Assembly (NCBI GenBank): GCA_963790965.1
Contig: CAWBQO010000001.1
Coordinates: 62,001-126,000, forward strand
Length of the DNA stretch: 64,000 nt
Reading direction: 5' to 3'
Source: CAWBQO01 sp963790965
GTDB taxonomy: Bacteria; Bacteroidota; Rhodothermia; Rhodothermales; DASSAV01
The notes under the pieces are model-generated. The model was not told where the DNA came from, did not search any database, and worked only from the letters and a program-made list of their open reading frames with translations. Positions 19,575 to 27,382 of the stretch are shown here, piece by piece. The position numbers were made by a program, and so were the translations under genes. How positions within the stretch are numbered: position 1 is the stretch's first letter; every line of letters starts with the position of its first letter.

Positions 19575-21107
19575 CTACGCGGGGAGGCCGAGTTCGTGGA
19601 GGTAGCCGTCGAGTTCGCGGCGCGTATCGGCCAGGCGCGCTTCGATCTCGCGGATCTCGCCCGCCAGCGCCTCCAGATCCACCGGCTCCTCCTCCTCGAA
19701 GGTGTCCACGTACCGCGGGATGTTCAGGTTGAAGTCGTTCTCCTCGATCTCCTCGAACGGCGCCCGGTAGGCGTACTTGTCCTCGCTCTCGAAGGCGCGG
19801 TACGCCCGGACGATCCGCTCGATGTCCTCCGCCCGCAGCCGGTTCTGCGTGTCCGCGTCGTCGTAATCGCGGCTGGCATCGATGAAGAGCACGTCGGTGG
19901 TGTCACGGCCCTTCTTGAAGACGAGGATGGCGGCCGGGATGCCCGTCCCGTAGAAGAGCCCCGACGGCAGCCCGATCACGGCGTCGAGCAGGTTCTCGCG
20001 GATGAGCTGCTCGCGGATCCGGCCCTCGGCGCTGCCCCGGAAGAGCACGCCGTGCGGCACGACGACGCCCACGCGCCCCACGTCCTGCTTGGCGGTGTGC
20101 ACCATGTGGAGGATGAAGGCGTAGTCGCCCTTCGAGGCGGGCGGCAGAACGGGATGGTTGAAGCGGTTGAACGGGTCGGCGGCCGCGTCCTCGTAGCCCC
20201 ACTTCTTGAAGCTGAAAGGCGGATTGGCCACGACCACGTCCGCTTTCAGAAGCGCATCACCCTCCCGGTGTTTGGGGCTCGAAATGGTGTCCCCGCGCTC
20301 GATCGATGCGCCGTCTATGCCGTGGACGAACATGTTCATCTTTGCGAGCGCCCATGTCGAGGCGTTCATCTCCTGGCCGTAGATGGCGAAGTCCTGAGAC
20401 GGCTTGCCGTCGGCGTCTCGCACCTCGTCGGCGACCGTAATCAGGAGCGAGCCCGATCCGCAGGTCGGGTCGTAGATCCGGTCGCCGGCGCGGGGTGCCA
20501 CCAGCCGGGCGATGAGCATCGAGACCTCCTCCGGCGTATAGAAGTCGCCGGCCTTCTTGCCCGAATCCGAGGCGAACTTCTTGATGAGGAACTGATAGCC
20601 GTTCCCGATCACGTCCTCTCGGCCCGTCTCGCCGGCCTCCACGAAGGGGCGAAAATCGAGCACCGTGCTGCTGAAGTCGTCGAGGAGGTGGCGGAGGCGC
20701 CGGTTCCGTTCCTTCGTCTCGCCGAGGTTGGCCTCGCTGTTGAAATCCACGTCCCGGAAGACGCCGTCGAGCTTCCGCTTATTAGCGTCTTCGATGGCCG
20801 TCAGCGCCTTGTTGATGCGGTCGCCAAGGTCGGCGGCGCGGTAGTGGTCGCGCTTGACATCGTAAAACGAGGCGCCCTCCGGGAGCACGAACCGGTCGCG
20901 TTCGAGCTTGCGCCGGACAAGCTCATCGTTGTCCGGGTACTTATCGCGAAGCTCGGCCTCATGCATGCGATGCACGTCCGAGAGGTACTTCCAGAAGAGC
21001 GTGACGAGCACGTAGTCCTTGTACTGAGCGGGGTCGATCGTTCCCCGGAACGTGTCGCACCCCCGCCAGAGGGCATCGTTGATCTGCTTTTGTGTGGGTC
21101 GGGTCAT
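19575..21107 (-). CDS. hsdM: Type I restriction-modification DNA methyltransferase (M subunit)
   Basis: An intact 510-residue HsdM N6-adenine methyltransferase. ATG 21107 gives MTRPTQKQINDALWRGCDTF, the usual HsdM start; the open frame to 21236 adds unrelated residues. The HsdM N-terminal helical domain covers about residues 1-150. The AdoMet-binding motif I is YDPTCGSGSLLI, and the catalytic motif IV is NPPFSFKKWG. The C-terminus carries a coiled segment (ALAGEIREIEARLADTRREL) that contacts HsdS. The gene follows a small ORF by four bases and precedes hsdS by two. It shows no frameshift, in contrast to its R and S partners, so methylation may be all that remains, if a functional S subunit is available. 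Confidence 0.95.
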   Translation of the reverse strand: MTRPTQKQINDALWRGCDTFRGTIDPAQYKDYVLVTLFWKYLSDVHRMHEAELRDKYPDNDELVRRKLERDRFVLPEGASFYDVKRDHYRAADLGDRINKALTAIEDANKRKLDGVFRDVDFNSEANLGETKERNRRLRHLLDDFSSTVLDFRPFVEAGETGREDVIGNGYQFLIKKFASDSGKKAGDFYTPEEVSMLIARLVAPRAGDRIYDPTCGSGSLLITVADEVRDADGKPSQDFAIYGQEMNASTWALAKMNMFVHGIDGASIERGDTISSPKHREGDALLKADVVVANPPFSFKKWGYEDAAADPFNRFNHPVLPPASKGDYAFILHMVHTAKQDVGRVGVVVPHGVLFRGSAEGRIREQLIRENLLDAVIGLPSGLFYGTGIPAAILVFKKGRDTTDVLFIDASRDYDDADTQNRLRAEDIERIVRAYRAFESEDKYAYRAPFEEIEENDFNLNIPRYVDTFEEEEPVDLEALAGEIREIEARLADTRRELDGYLHELGLPA

Positions 21108-21111
21108 GAGG

Positions 21112-21426
21112 TCACCGGCGACGCCGGAAAAGGTCGCTGTTGCGCGTAACGAGTAGATCGGGAAGGGCGGCTGCAGAACGGCCGCCGAGGCCGCGATTGA
21201 AACCGTACGGTGCCGGCAGAATTCGCTCGGCTTCACCGCCGACTATCCGGCTTCCCCTCGGCAAATCAAGCACGGTGACGCCGCCAGGCACACCATGGTC
21301 ATCGCACCGGGCGCTGAGGTCCTTCGTGCTTGCGGCATACCACTCCGGGTATCGTCCCGCGCCACCGGCAGCTTTAATGACCTGCGCTGCCTTATCAGCC
21401 TCAACGAGGTATGCGAGTAGCGGCAT
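21112..21426 (-). CDS. Small hypothetical protein between hsdS-like gene and hsdM
   Basis: About 104 residues from ATG 21426 (MPLLAYLVEADKAAQVIKAA); a longer version from 21468 is possible. The sequence GRYPEWYAASTKDLSAR and an Arg-rich tail look like true protein, but no family is recognised. It overlaps the upstream hsdS-like gene by 26 bases and ends four bases before hsdM, so it is placed for translational coupling within the operon. A role in the restriction-modification system is inferred from position only. Confidence 0.5.
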   Translation of the reverse strand: MPLLAYLVEADKAAQVIKAAGGAGRYPEWYAASTKDLSARCDDHGVPGGVTVLDLPRGSRIVGGEAERILPAPYGFNRGLGGRSAAALPDLLVTRNSDLFRRRR

Positions 21427-22003
21427 TTGAATGTGGGTCTTTGACGGCGCGGAGGCAGACCTCTTCAACGAGGTCGGTCTTCCTGTCGCCGAGGGAAATC
21501 AGTAGTCTCCGCTGTTCGCGCGCGAGCCGGATGGCTTCGGCGATCCCGTGCTGTACGGACAGCGGTGGCACGGGAACCGGCAGAGAGGCGATGCACGCTT
21601 TCGGTACACTCTGGATGTTGGTCCCCCGCCCTCCGGCCTGAATATGGCCCTGAGCCTGGCTCGTGTTGATATACCATGCAAGAAATGCCGGCAGCAGGCG
21701 ATCCGGGTGCGGGCGAAGCACGAAGAACGTAGCGGCCGGTACGGTGTCATTACCCGACGTTATGAGGATAGCCCGATTCACGCGGCCCTTGGCAGCGAAT
21801 AGAACATCTCCTGCTTGCAGAAGGTGACGCGGCAACGGTTCAATGCCGCTCACCCGCGGGAGGCTTGCCCACGAGACCTGCTCTCCGTCCCAGTCGATGT
21901 CGCCAAGCTGAACGACCGCGTAGGTGCCGCCCGGCTTGTCGCCCACGCTTCCGCGGAAGGAGAAGCCTGAGCTGATCTCGCAGATGTCCTCCAGGTGCAG
22001 CAT
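21401..22003 (-). CDS. Single-domain HsdS-like specificity protein
   Basis: A 200-residue half-size S subunit: one target-recognition domain (LEDICEISSGFSFRGSVGD, then LQAGDVLFAAKGRVNRAIL and FVLRPHPDRLLPAFLAWYI) plus one conserved helical region (LPVPVPPLSVQHGIAEAI, then LAREQRRLLISL). Full HsdS proteins have two such units; half-size versions can dimerise or act in BREX- or type IIG-like settings. It is first in the minus-strand operon, ahead of a small ORF and hsdM. As the intact S-like gene here, it could supply specificity to HsdM while the full-length hsdS is frameshifted. No promoter could be assigned in the 284 bp upstream. Confidence 0.75.
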   Translation of the reverse strand: MLHLEDICEISSGFSFRGSVGDKPGGTYAVVQLGDIDWDGEQVSWASLPRVSGIEPLPRHLLQAGDVLFAAKGRVNRAILITSGNDTVPAATFFVLRPHPDRLLPAFLAWYINTSQAQGHIQAGGRGTNIQSVPKACIASLPVPVPPLSVQHGIAEAIRLAREQRRLLISLGDRKTDLVEEVCLRAVKDPHSNAATRIPR

Positions 22004-22287
22004 GGTCGACCCTGTCGTGTGAACGGACGGGTAAGGTACTCGCCGGCCGGCCGAATGTCAACAGTAGCTTAACTACAGAGTCGAAAATATTGCTATGCGC
22101 CCGACTGACCCATCAGGTGGCCGGCGTTGCCCGGTGGTGAGCGTCACGCTCTGCCTTGTCTAAGGCTGAGATCAGCGTGTGGATATTAACACGTCCTTTG
22201 CGCGTGACTTGCGACTCGATGCCGGGGCGAACGGCCTCTCCCCGCCCGAGGGCACCACCCGAACATCAGGTGAGGAGCAGGTTAGAT

Positions 22288-22725
22288 CTACTCGGTATCG
22301 CCACGCTCGGCCCGCAGCCGCTCGCCGGCTTTCTGCAGCGCCGCCGCGTCCAGCTGCCTCTCCAGATACGGGAATAGCTCGCGCTCTTCGAAACGGATGT
22401 GGGCAGCCAGTGCATCTGCAAACGCCGTAAGGCTGCCGCGGGTCGCTTCCGCGTCATCCCGGACGGACGCACGCCCTTTCAGATCCCTGTGCTCGCGCAG
22501 CATACGCTCCCCCATCGCGGCGGCTGAGGACGGAATAAGTGGCAGCAGCACCGACTCTTCCTCCGAGAAGTGATGGGCCAGGTGGCTCTGCCAGAAAGCG
22601 GAAACCTCTCCGAACAAGAGGGCAGGGTCCTCGCCCGAGCGGACCCCTTGCCTCAGGCGAGTGGCGAACTGGAGGCCCTCGAAGTGATCATGCGAGAGCG
22701 GTTCGAGGGCCGGGTCGCGCTTCAT
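22288..22725 (-). CDS. Hemerythrin-like (HHE) domain protein
   Basis: A 145-residue four-helix HHE-cation-binding protein. Iron-ligand histidines and acids are visible in LSHDHFEGL, WQSHLAHHFSEEESVLLPL, REHRDL and HIRFEERELFPYLE, the expected H...HxxxE...H...HxxxE arrangement. Such proteins bind or sense O2 or NO, or store iron, and act in the cytoplasm. Its start overlaps the stop of the truncated globin by four bases (22722-22725), making it the third gene of a tightly coupled trio. A joint role in nitric-oxide or oxygen handling is inferred from the pairing. Confidence 0.85.
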   Translation of the reverse strand: MKRDPALEPLSHDHFEGLQFATRLRQGVRSGEDPALLFGEVSAFWQSHLAHHFSEEESVLLPLIPSSAAAMGERMLREHRDLKGRASVRDDAEATRGSLTAFADALAAHIRFEERELFPYLERQLDAAALQKAGERLRAERGDTE

Positions 22726-23117
22726 GGTCCTTCCTCTGCATTAATGACCGTCCAGAGGCCGAGCTTCATCTGGAAAACACCCGCGATCTGCTCGGCCCGG
22801 CTCTTCACCTGCGCGGCGCGCGCTCCCGCGAAGTGGGCGTCCACCGCAGCGTGAAAGCGCTGCACCCAGCGCGCAAAGTGCTCGCGGCTGAGGCCGGGCA
22901 TCCGCGCATGAGGGACGAAGGGACGCCCCCTGTACTCGCCCGTCTGGAAGGCTACCGAGGACCAGAAGCGGACCATCTTCGGCAGGTGCTCGGGCCAGTC
23001 CAGACCGGCAAAGTAGGAGCCCAGAACGGGATCATTCTCCATGCCGTCGTAGAAGGCATGGACGAGCGTGCGGATGTCGTCGGCTGTCGATATGTCTCGC
23101 TGTTCGGTCTTCATCAT
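22722..23117 (-). CDS. Group III truncated hemoglobin
   Basis: A 131-residue globin. The family pattern DDIRTLVHAFYDGMENDPVL, then FAGLDWPEHLPKMVRFWSS, the Phe-rich FQTGEYRGRPFVPHARM with its conserved HARM segment, and SREHFARWVQRF (heme-pocket F helix) identify class III truncated globins. These bind heme and are thought to handle NO or O2 under low oxygen. It overlaps the preceding gene by four bases (23114-23117) and the following hemerythrin gene by four bases (22722-22725), so all three are probably translated together. Confidence 0.9.
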   Translation of the reverse strand: MMKTEQRDISTADDIRTLVHAFYDGMENDPVLGSYFAGLDWPEHLPKMVRFWSSVAFQTGEYRGRPFVPHARMPGLSREHFARWVQRFHAAVDAHFAGARAAQVKSRAEQIAGVFQMKLGLWTVINAEEGP

Positions 23118-23326
23118 GAGCCGCCTGACGGGCGGGGCCTCTCGCGGAGGAATTCGGTCACGTCCAGCGTCTGAATGGCCCCCAGGGCCGCCTCCCAGGC
23201 TCCTTCGCTACACAGGCCTCGCATGGAGGCATCCTTATACGCCGTCCGTGCGGCGCGCACGCAGACCTCGCGCAGCGTTTCGGCCAGCCGAACCTCGCCG
23301 GGATCAGGGGTGCGCTCGCCCATCAT
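23114..23326 (-). CDS. Small conserved-looking protein upstream of globin
   Basis: A 70-residue helical protein from ATG 23326 (MMGERTPDPGEVRLAETLRE), with RAARTAYKDASMRGLCSEGA and WEAALGAIQTLDV in the body. The open frame extends to 23389, but the added residues look random. I recall similar small ORFs beside group III globin genes, sometimes mislabelled acetyltransferase, but cannot assign a function. It leads the three-gene overlapping cluster with globin and hemerythrin. No signal peptide or membrane segment is seen. Confidence 0.6.
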   Translation of the reverse strand: MMGERTPDPGEVRLAETLREVCVRAARTAYKDASMRGLCSEGAWEAALGAIQTLDVTEFLRERPRPSGGS

Positions 23327-23545
23327 GCGTCTTGTAAGTCGGATCTGAAAGCTCTCGTGTGCAGAAGGCGATGTTCTGGACGAATCCACTCCTCCCTCAT
23401 AAGAGGACTTACGAGCGGACCGCGCCTGAGTTCGTGCCGCAGGAGCGAAAGTGTTCGCTCTACTTCAGGTGCCGAGAAAGGGAAAGAGATCTCGGTGGCT
23501 CTACCGGCTGTCCCTGGCGTAATGTTCGTCTACCCACCCGCCGCT

Positions 23546-24118
23546 CTACACCCCCTTCCGCACCTCCCCGCCCGGCCCGACGTACCTGTATAACGTAGCG
23601 GACGAGCAGCCGACCGCCTTGCACACCTCGCCGACGGCCATGTCGGGGTCTTTCATCAGGCGCGCGGCGAGGCGGACCTTCGCGGTGTCCATCGATGGGC
23701 GGCGGCCGCCCTTGCGGCCTCGGGCGCGCGCCGCCTTCAGGCCCGCGTTCGTCCGCTCGCGGATCAGGTCGCGCTCGAACTCGGCGAGCGCGCCGAAGAC
23801 GTGAAAGACGAGCTTGCCCGTCGGACTCGTCGTGTCGATGTTCTCGGTGAGCGAGCGGAAGCCGACGCCCGCGGCGTGCAGCTCCTCGATGCGCGCGACG
23901 AGGTCCTTCAGGCTCCGGCCGAACCGGTCGAGACGCCAGACAATGATGGCGTCGCCGCGGCGGGCGAAGGCGAGCGCCTCGGCGAGTCCCGGCCGCTCGG
24001 CGCGGGCACCGCTCAGGTGGTCGGTGAAGATCCTGTCGCACCCGGCTCTCGTAAGGGCGTCCGTCTGCAGGTCGAGCTTCTGCTCCCCCGTCGAGACGCG
24101 GGCGTATCCGATGAGCAT
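23546..24118 (-). CDS. Serine recombinase (resolvase/invertase family)
   Basis: A complete 190-residue small serine recombinase. The catalytic domain opens MLIGYARVSTGEQKLDLQ with the active serine in RVST; IIVWRLDRFGRSLKDL and GKLVFHVFGALAEFERDLI are typical. The arm helix is LIRERTNAGLKAARARGRKG, and the C-terminus is a Hin-like helix-turn-helix (MAVGEVCKAVGCSSATLYRY). These enzymes resolve cointegrates or invert DNA at short crossover sites. No paired inverted crossover sites or transposase gene were seen nearby, so it is probably a stranded Tn3-type resolvase or a plasmid multimer resolution gene. Confidence 0.95.
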   Translation of the reverse strand: MLIGYARVSTGEQKLDLQTDALTRAGCDRIFTDHLSGARAERPGLAEALAFARRGDAIIVWRLDRFGRSLKDLVARIEELHAAGVGFRSLTENIDTTSPTGKLVFHVFGALAEFERDLIRERTNAGLKAARARGRKGGRRPSMDTAKVRLAARLMKDPDMAVGEVCKAVGCSSATLYRYVGPGGEVRKGV

Positions 24119-24403
24119 TGTTTTTTCTCTATCCTCTCACTGTGCCGTAGAAAGCTTCAAGATACGAAGCGATGTTTACGACACGGCAAAAGAGAGAAGG
24201 ATCGTCCGGAAAGAAGAAGCCTTCGCGCCGCGCGGCGGGCCGTCTCATATAACGAGGGTTTGTGAGAGGGCGGCATTCAAAAGGATTAAAGCTTCATCTA
24301 CCGTGCAGATCCATTCAAGACAGCGCAGGCGTTCGCTTGAACCAAAGCTAACGGGGAGCGTAACCGAAGCTGTTACCACATACAAGCCATTCGTGTTACC
24401 ACA

Positions 24404-24661
24404 ATGCCAACTGAAAAGAACTTCGGCATGCGGCTCGCTCCGCACGAGCGCCACCAGATAGAGCGCCTTGCCAAGGCGCGTTCGGCGACGATGAAGGAGG
24501 CCGTCCTCGGTGCCGTCCGGCGGCAGCTCGCGGAAATAGAGAACGAGGAGCCGTTCGTCGCGCAAGGCCGCCTCAAAGGGGCCGAGCACCTTATCGGGTG
24601 TTTCGATGGGCCGGGTGACCTCTCGTCCAATCCCGCGTACATGGAAGGTTACGGTTCTTGA
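24404..24661 (+). CDS. Antitoxin of a VapBC-type module (ribbon-helix-helix)
   Basis: An 85-residue protein. MRLAPHERHQIERLAKARSA followed by TMKEAVLGAVRRQL fits a short ribbon-helix-helix DNA-binding domain, and the acidic C-terminal tail would wrap the toxin. It overlaps the PIN-domain gene by four bases (TTGA at 24658-24661), the usual coupling of antitoxin first, toxin second. It probably represses its own promoter within 24119-24403, where I could not place an operator. Assignment leans on the neighbour. Confidence 0.75.
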   Translation: MPTEKNFGMRLAPHERHQIERLAKARSATMKEAVLGAVRRQLAEIENEEPFVAQGRLKGAEHLIGCFDGPGDLSSNPAYMEGYGS

Positions 24662-25092
24662 TCGGCCCGGTGCAAGAGCGGACCAGAGCCTACCTGCTCG
24701 ATGCCGGTCCGCTCGTTGCCCTCTTGAACAGGCGCGACTTTCATCACCAGTGGGCCAGGCACACCATCACCGCCGATGGCGAGGTGCCGTTCCTTACGTG
24801 CGAGGCCGTGCTCTCTGAGGCGTGGTTCATCACCCGCCGCGGCGGCGGCGACCCTTCCCGCGTGGTGGATCTGGTGCGGGCGCTGGGTGCCGACGTGGTG
24901 CCGGCCTGGAGTCCCCGCATGGAAGCGTTTCTGCGCCGCTACGCCGGCCGCGCCAGTGTGGCCGACGCCGCGCTGCTGGCGCTGGCCGAGGCGGAAGAGG
25001 GCCGCGTCGTCGTAACGACGGATCGCACGAATTTCAGCATCTACCGCATCCACGGGCGCAACGCCGTCCCCGCGCTGATGCCCCCATCGTGA
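24658..25092 (+). CDS. PIN-domain ribonuclease toxin (VapC-like)
   Basis: A 144-residue PIN-domain nuclease. The acidic metal-binding residues are visible in YLLDAGPLVALLNRRD (first Asp), CEAVLSEAWF (Glu) and ASVADAALLALAE (Asp), followed by VVVTTDRTNFSIYR, the last strand and Asp pair typical of PIN toxins. Such toxins cleave RNA when the antitoxin is lost. Translation appears to begin at TTG 24658, overlapping the antitoxin stop; GTG 24670 is an alternative. The gene is intact and could still be functional. Confidence 0.85.
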   Translation: MIGPVQERTRAYLLDAGPLVALLNRRDFHHQWARHTITADGEVPFLTCEAVLSEAWFITRRGGGDPSRVVDLVRALGADVVPAWSPRMEAFLRRYAGRASVADAALLALAEAEEGRVVVTTDRTNFSIYRIHGRNAVPALMPPS

Positions 25093-25189
25093 TGGTTGCT
25101 GCATCGATCCACCGCGCCGCACCGGGCGAAATACATACTCGCAAAGTATTCTCGGGTGGCGAGTGTAGAAGAATAGACGCAGAGGTATC

Positions 25190-25350
25190 TGGTTGCCGGT
25201 GTAGAAGAATAGACGCAGAGACGCAGAGACGCAGAGGGTTTCGGGGCGGAGCCTTGTATTAAAGGGCCCAGACCTATCGCGCCCCCACGCCGCGGCCGCG
25301 AACGCTGCGGAATATAAAGTCTCTGCGCCTCCGCGTCTCTGCGGCAAAAT
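25190..25350. repeat. MITE-like hairpin element, copy 1
   Basis: The left end (GACGCAGAGACGCAGAGG and neighbours, about 25199-25238) is complementary to the right end (CTCTGCGCCTCCGCGTCTCTG, about 25320-25344). The internal part contains CGCGCCCCCACGCCGCGGCC. Such CAGAGACGCAGAG-type repeats are known dispersed palindromic elements in many bacteria. No transposase lies inside. Confidence 0.7.
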
Positions 25351-25384
25351 TATCCGTCCCGAAGGGCACCTGCCCCGCCGCCGC

Positions 25385-25535
25385 GCGAAATACAAGGACG
25401 CAAAGGCGCAGAGACGCAGAGGGCTTGGGCAGAGCCTGTTCTTGAGGACGAAGACCCGTCGCGCCCCCACCCCGCGGCCGCGAACGTTACGGGATAGAAG
25501 TCTCTGCGCCTCCGCGCCTCTGCGTCAAGTCTTAA
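25385..25535. repeat. MITE-like hairpin element, copy 2
   Basis: A second copy about 195 bp on. It has the same left end (GGCGCAGAGACGCAGAGG), the same core (CGCGCCCCCACCCCGCGGCC) and the same right end (TCTCTGCGCCTCCGCGCCTC). A partial third right end (CTGCGCCTCCGCGCC) is near 25579. The remaining 25536-26237 shows only unassigned frames. Confidence 0.7.
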
Positions 25536-26237
25536 ACAGGATCAGCAGAGCCTTGACCTTGACCTTGACCCCAAAAATCTGCGCCTCCGCGCCAAATGCC
25601 AAACAGGCTTGGCGGAGGGTTGGGGTCGGGGCACCGGCCTGAATGAACGGGCAGGCTGCACTTCGTGCGCCACTTGAGTACCGCCTTCAGGACTGCGGGT
25701 CGAACCCGAAGACGCGCAGTTCCTGGTCGCACCGGCAGGCCCTGACGATGCGTGCGGCCCACCGCCTCCCGCTCGCCGTCGGGCACGACCATCGCCGCGC
25801 TCGGAAAAGAGATCAAGTGCTTGGCGGAGGTGCGCTTTCCTTATACTGCCGGTCAGGGTCACGGAATTACTCGGCTGAGGGCATATTCGTCCGGGCGATT
25901 TGGAGAACGTGCGTCGGCGGTAAGGAAAAATCGGCGAGAAAGGGGCTGGACGAGAGAGGCCAGCGCGGCCGCCGGTTCCGTCGGTGCCGGGGGGCGGGAT
26001 GTTTCGCTGCAGGACCGTTCTCTGCGTACGATTTGTTGCGCCGCTGGGGAATTGAACGCGTCTGGCGAACCGGGGCCGGGATCTCTCGTATTGTCTCCTG
26101 CGCCAGGTGGTTCACCCCCGCTGCGCGGGGATCGGGTGGGCGCAACCACCGCCCTGTTTGCTCAGCGCCGAGCGCCTCCAGCAGGGCATCTGCGCTCACC
26201 ACGCGGACGCTCCGTCCGCGGCTGCCCACCGACGACG

Positions 26238-27092
26238 ATGCCCACTGCTCTCAAGACTGGCTCCTCCGGAACCGAGGTCGAACGCCTTCAGCGCCGCCTT
26301 CGCGCGGCAGGGTTCCTCGACAACGAGGACGTATTCGGCGAGTCCACCCGCCGCGCCGTCATTGCCTTCCAAGAGGCACAGGGACTGCTCCCGGACGGAA
26401 TCGCCGGCCCGGTAACCCTCAGCGCCCTCGACGAACCGGGCCGCTCCCGGCCGCCGGCCCAAACCCTCAGCTTTGACCGCTCGCTCCGCCTCCTTTCAGG
26501 ACAGTTCGTGGACGAAGTCCACCCGAAGTCGCTCATCGTCCTTCACCACACCGCCGGAGCCTCCGCCCGCTCGACCTTCGAGTGGTGGAACAAGGGCGAT
26601 CAGGGGCGCATCGCCGCAGCCTACCTCATCGAGCGCGACGGCACGATTCATGAGACGTTCGACCCGCGCAAGTGGGCCTTTCACCTCGGTCTCTCGCGGA
26701 CCGGCGGCGTCCATGACCGCCGCTCGATCGCCATCGAGATGGCCTCCGAAGGTCCGCTCCAGCGCAAGGGCGACAAGCTGTACGCCTTCGGCAAACCCTT
26801 TACCGGCGTCGCTTACGAACACCCCGCCGCGTGGCGGGGCTACCGCACGTTTGCCGCCTACACGCGCCCCCAGGAGGAGGCCACAGCCCGGCTCGTGGAC
26901 GCGCTCTGCAACCTGTACGGCATCGCGCGCCGGATGCCGGCCGATCTGACGCGCTGCCTCGGCCCCTCCGGCTACGGATTCACAGGCGTCATGACCCACG
27001 CCCAGCTCCGCCCCGACAAGACCGATCTTCATCCCGGCTTCGACCTCAGCCTTCTGCAGACCCTTGCGGACCTTCAGTTCGTTTCCACCTGA
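26238..27092 (+). CDS. N-acetylmuramoyl-L-alanine amidase with peptidoglycan-binding domain
   Basis: A 284-residue protein starting at ATG 26238 (MPTALKTGSSGTEVERLQRR); the frame is open much further upstream, but without coding character. Residues 5-65 form a PG_binding_1 domain (VFGESTRRAVIAFQEAQGLL, DGIAGPVTL). From about residue 95 it is an Amidase_2/N-acetylmuramoyl-L-alanine amidase: LIVLHHTAG carries the zinc histidine, then AAYLIERDGTI and a late THAQLRPDKTDLHPGFD with the second histidine. It cleaves the amide between muramic acid and the stem peptide. There is no signal peptide, as in phage endolysins, so it may be a prophage remnant or be released by lysis. Confidence 0.9.
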   Translation: MPTALKTGSSGTEVERLQRRLRAAGFLDNEDVFGESTRRAVIAFQEAQGLLPDGIAGPVTLSALDEPGRSRPPAQTLSFDRSLRLLSGQFVDEVHPKSLIVLHHTAGASARSTFEWWNKGDQGRIAAAYLIERDGTIHETFDPRKWAFHLGLSRTGGVHDRRSIAIEMASEGPLQRKGDKLYAFGKPFTGVAYEHPAAWRGYRTFAAYTRPQEEATARLVDALCNLYGIARRMPADLTRCLGPSGYGFTGVMTHAQLRPDKTDLHPGFDLSLLQTLADLQFVST

Positions 27093-27184
27093 GAGGCGCA
27101 CCACTCTACGCTATCGTCCGCCGACGGTGTGAGGCAGAAGCGATGCCAGCAACCCGCGCCGCCCTAACATAAGACCCGGCTCAA

Positions 27185-27382
27185 TCAGCGGGGCTTGTTC
27201 CAGCGCCTCTCGGGCGGAAGAGGTTTGCCCGCGCAGAACAAAACCACGCCGAACGCGACTGCCACGGCCACCGAGAACGGAAGCCAAGAACGGGCGCGGC
27301 GGCGCTCAACACTCGCCCGTGTGCCCAGGCTTACATCGGGCGCACTGTTCGGGTATCGGCGGCGGCGAGGGCTACGCGGAGA
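27185..27382 (-). other. In-frame extension ORF after the pentapeptide-repeat gene, with a membrane segment
   Basis: Directly after the TAG stop of the pentapeptide gene the same frame stays open for 65 codons to a TGA at 27185. It contains a hydrophobic segment (PFSVAVAVAFGVVLFCAG) followed by KPLPPERRW. It has no usual start codon of its own. A related peptide is encoded at 28904-29071. It could be a separate micro-gene with a missed start, a readthrough tail, or a remnant. Confidence 0.35.

Noticed and set aside
19596..21149. 517-codon open frame on the plus strand
   Set aside because: It is antisense to hsdM and has no recognisable domain.
25690..25715. tRNA-like T-arm (GGGTCGAACCCG)
   Set aside because: No acceptor stem, anticodon arm or D arm can be folded around it.
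26109..26137. A CRISPR type I-E-like repeat (GGTTCACCCCCGCTGCGCGG and on)
   Set aside because: Only one copy, no second repeat at spacer distance and no cas genes in the window.
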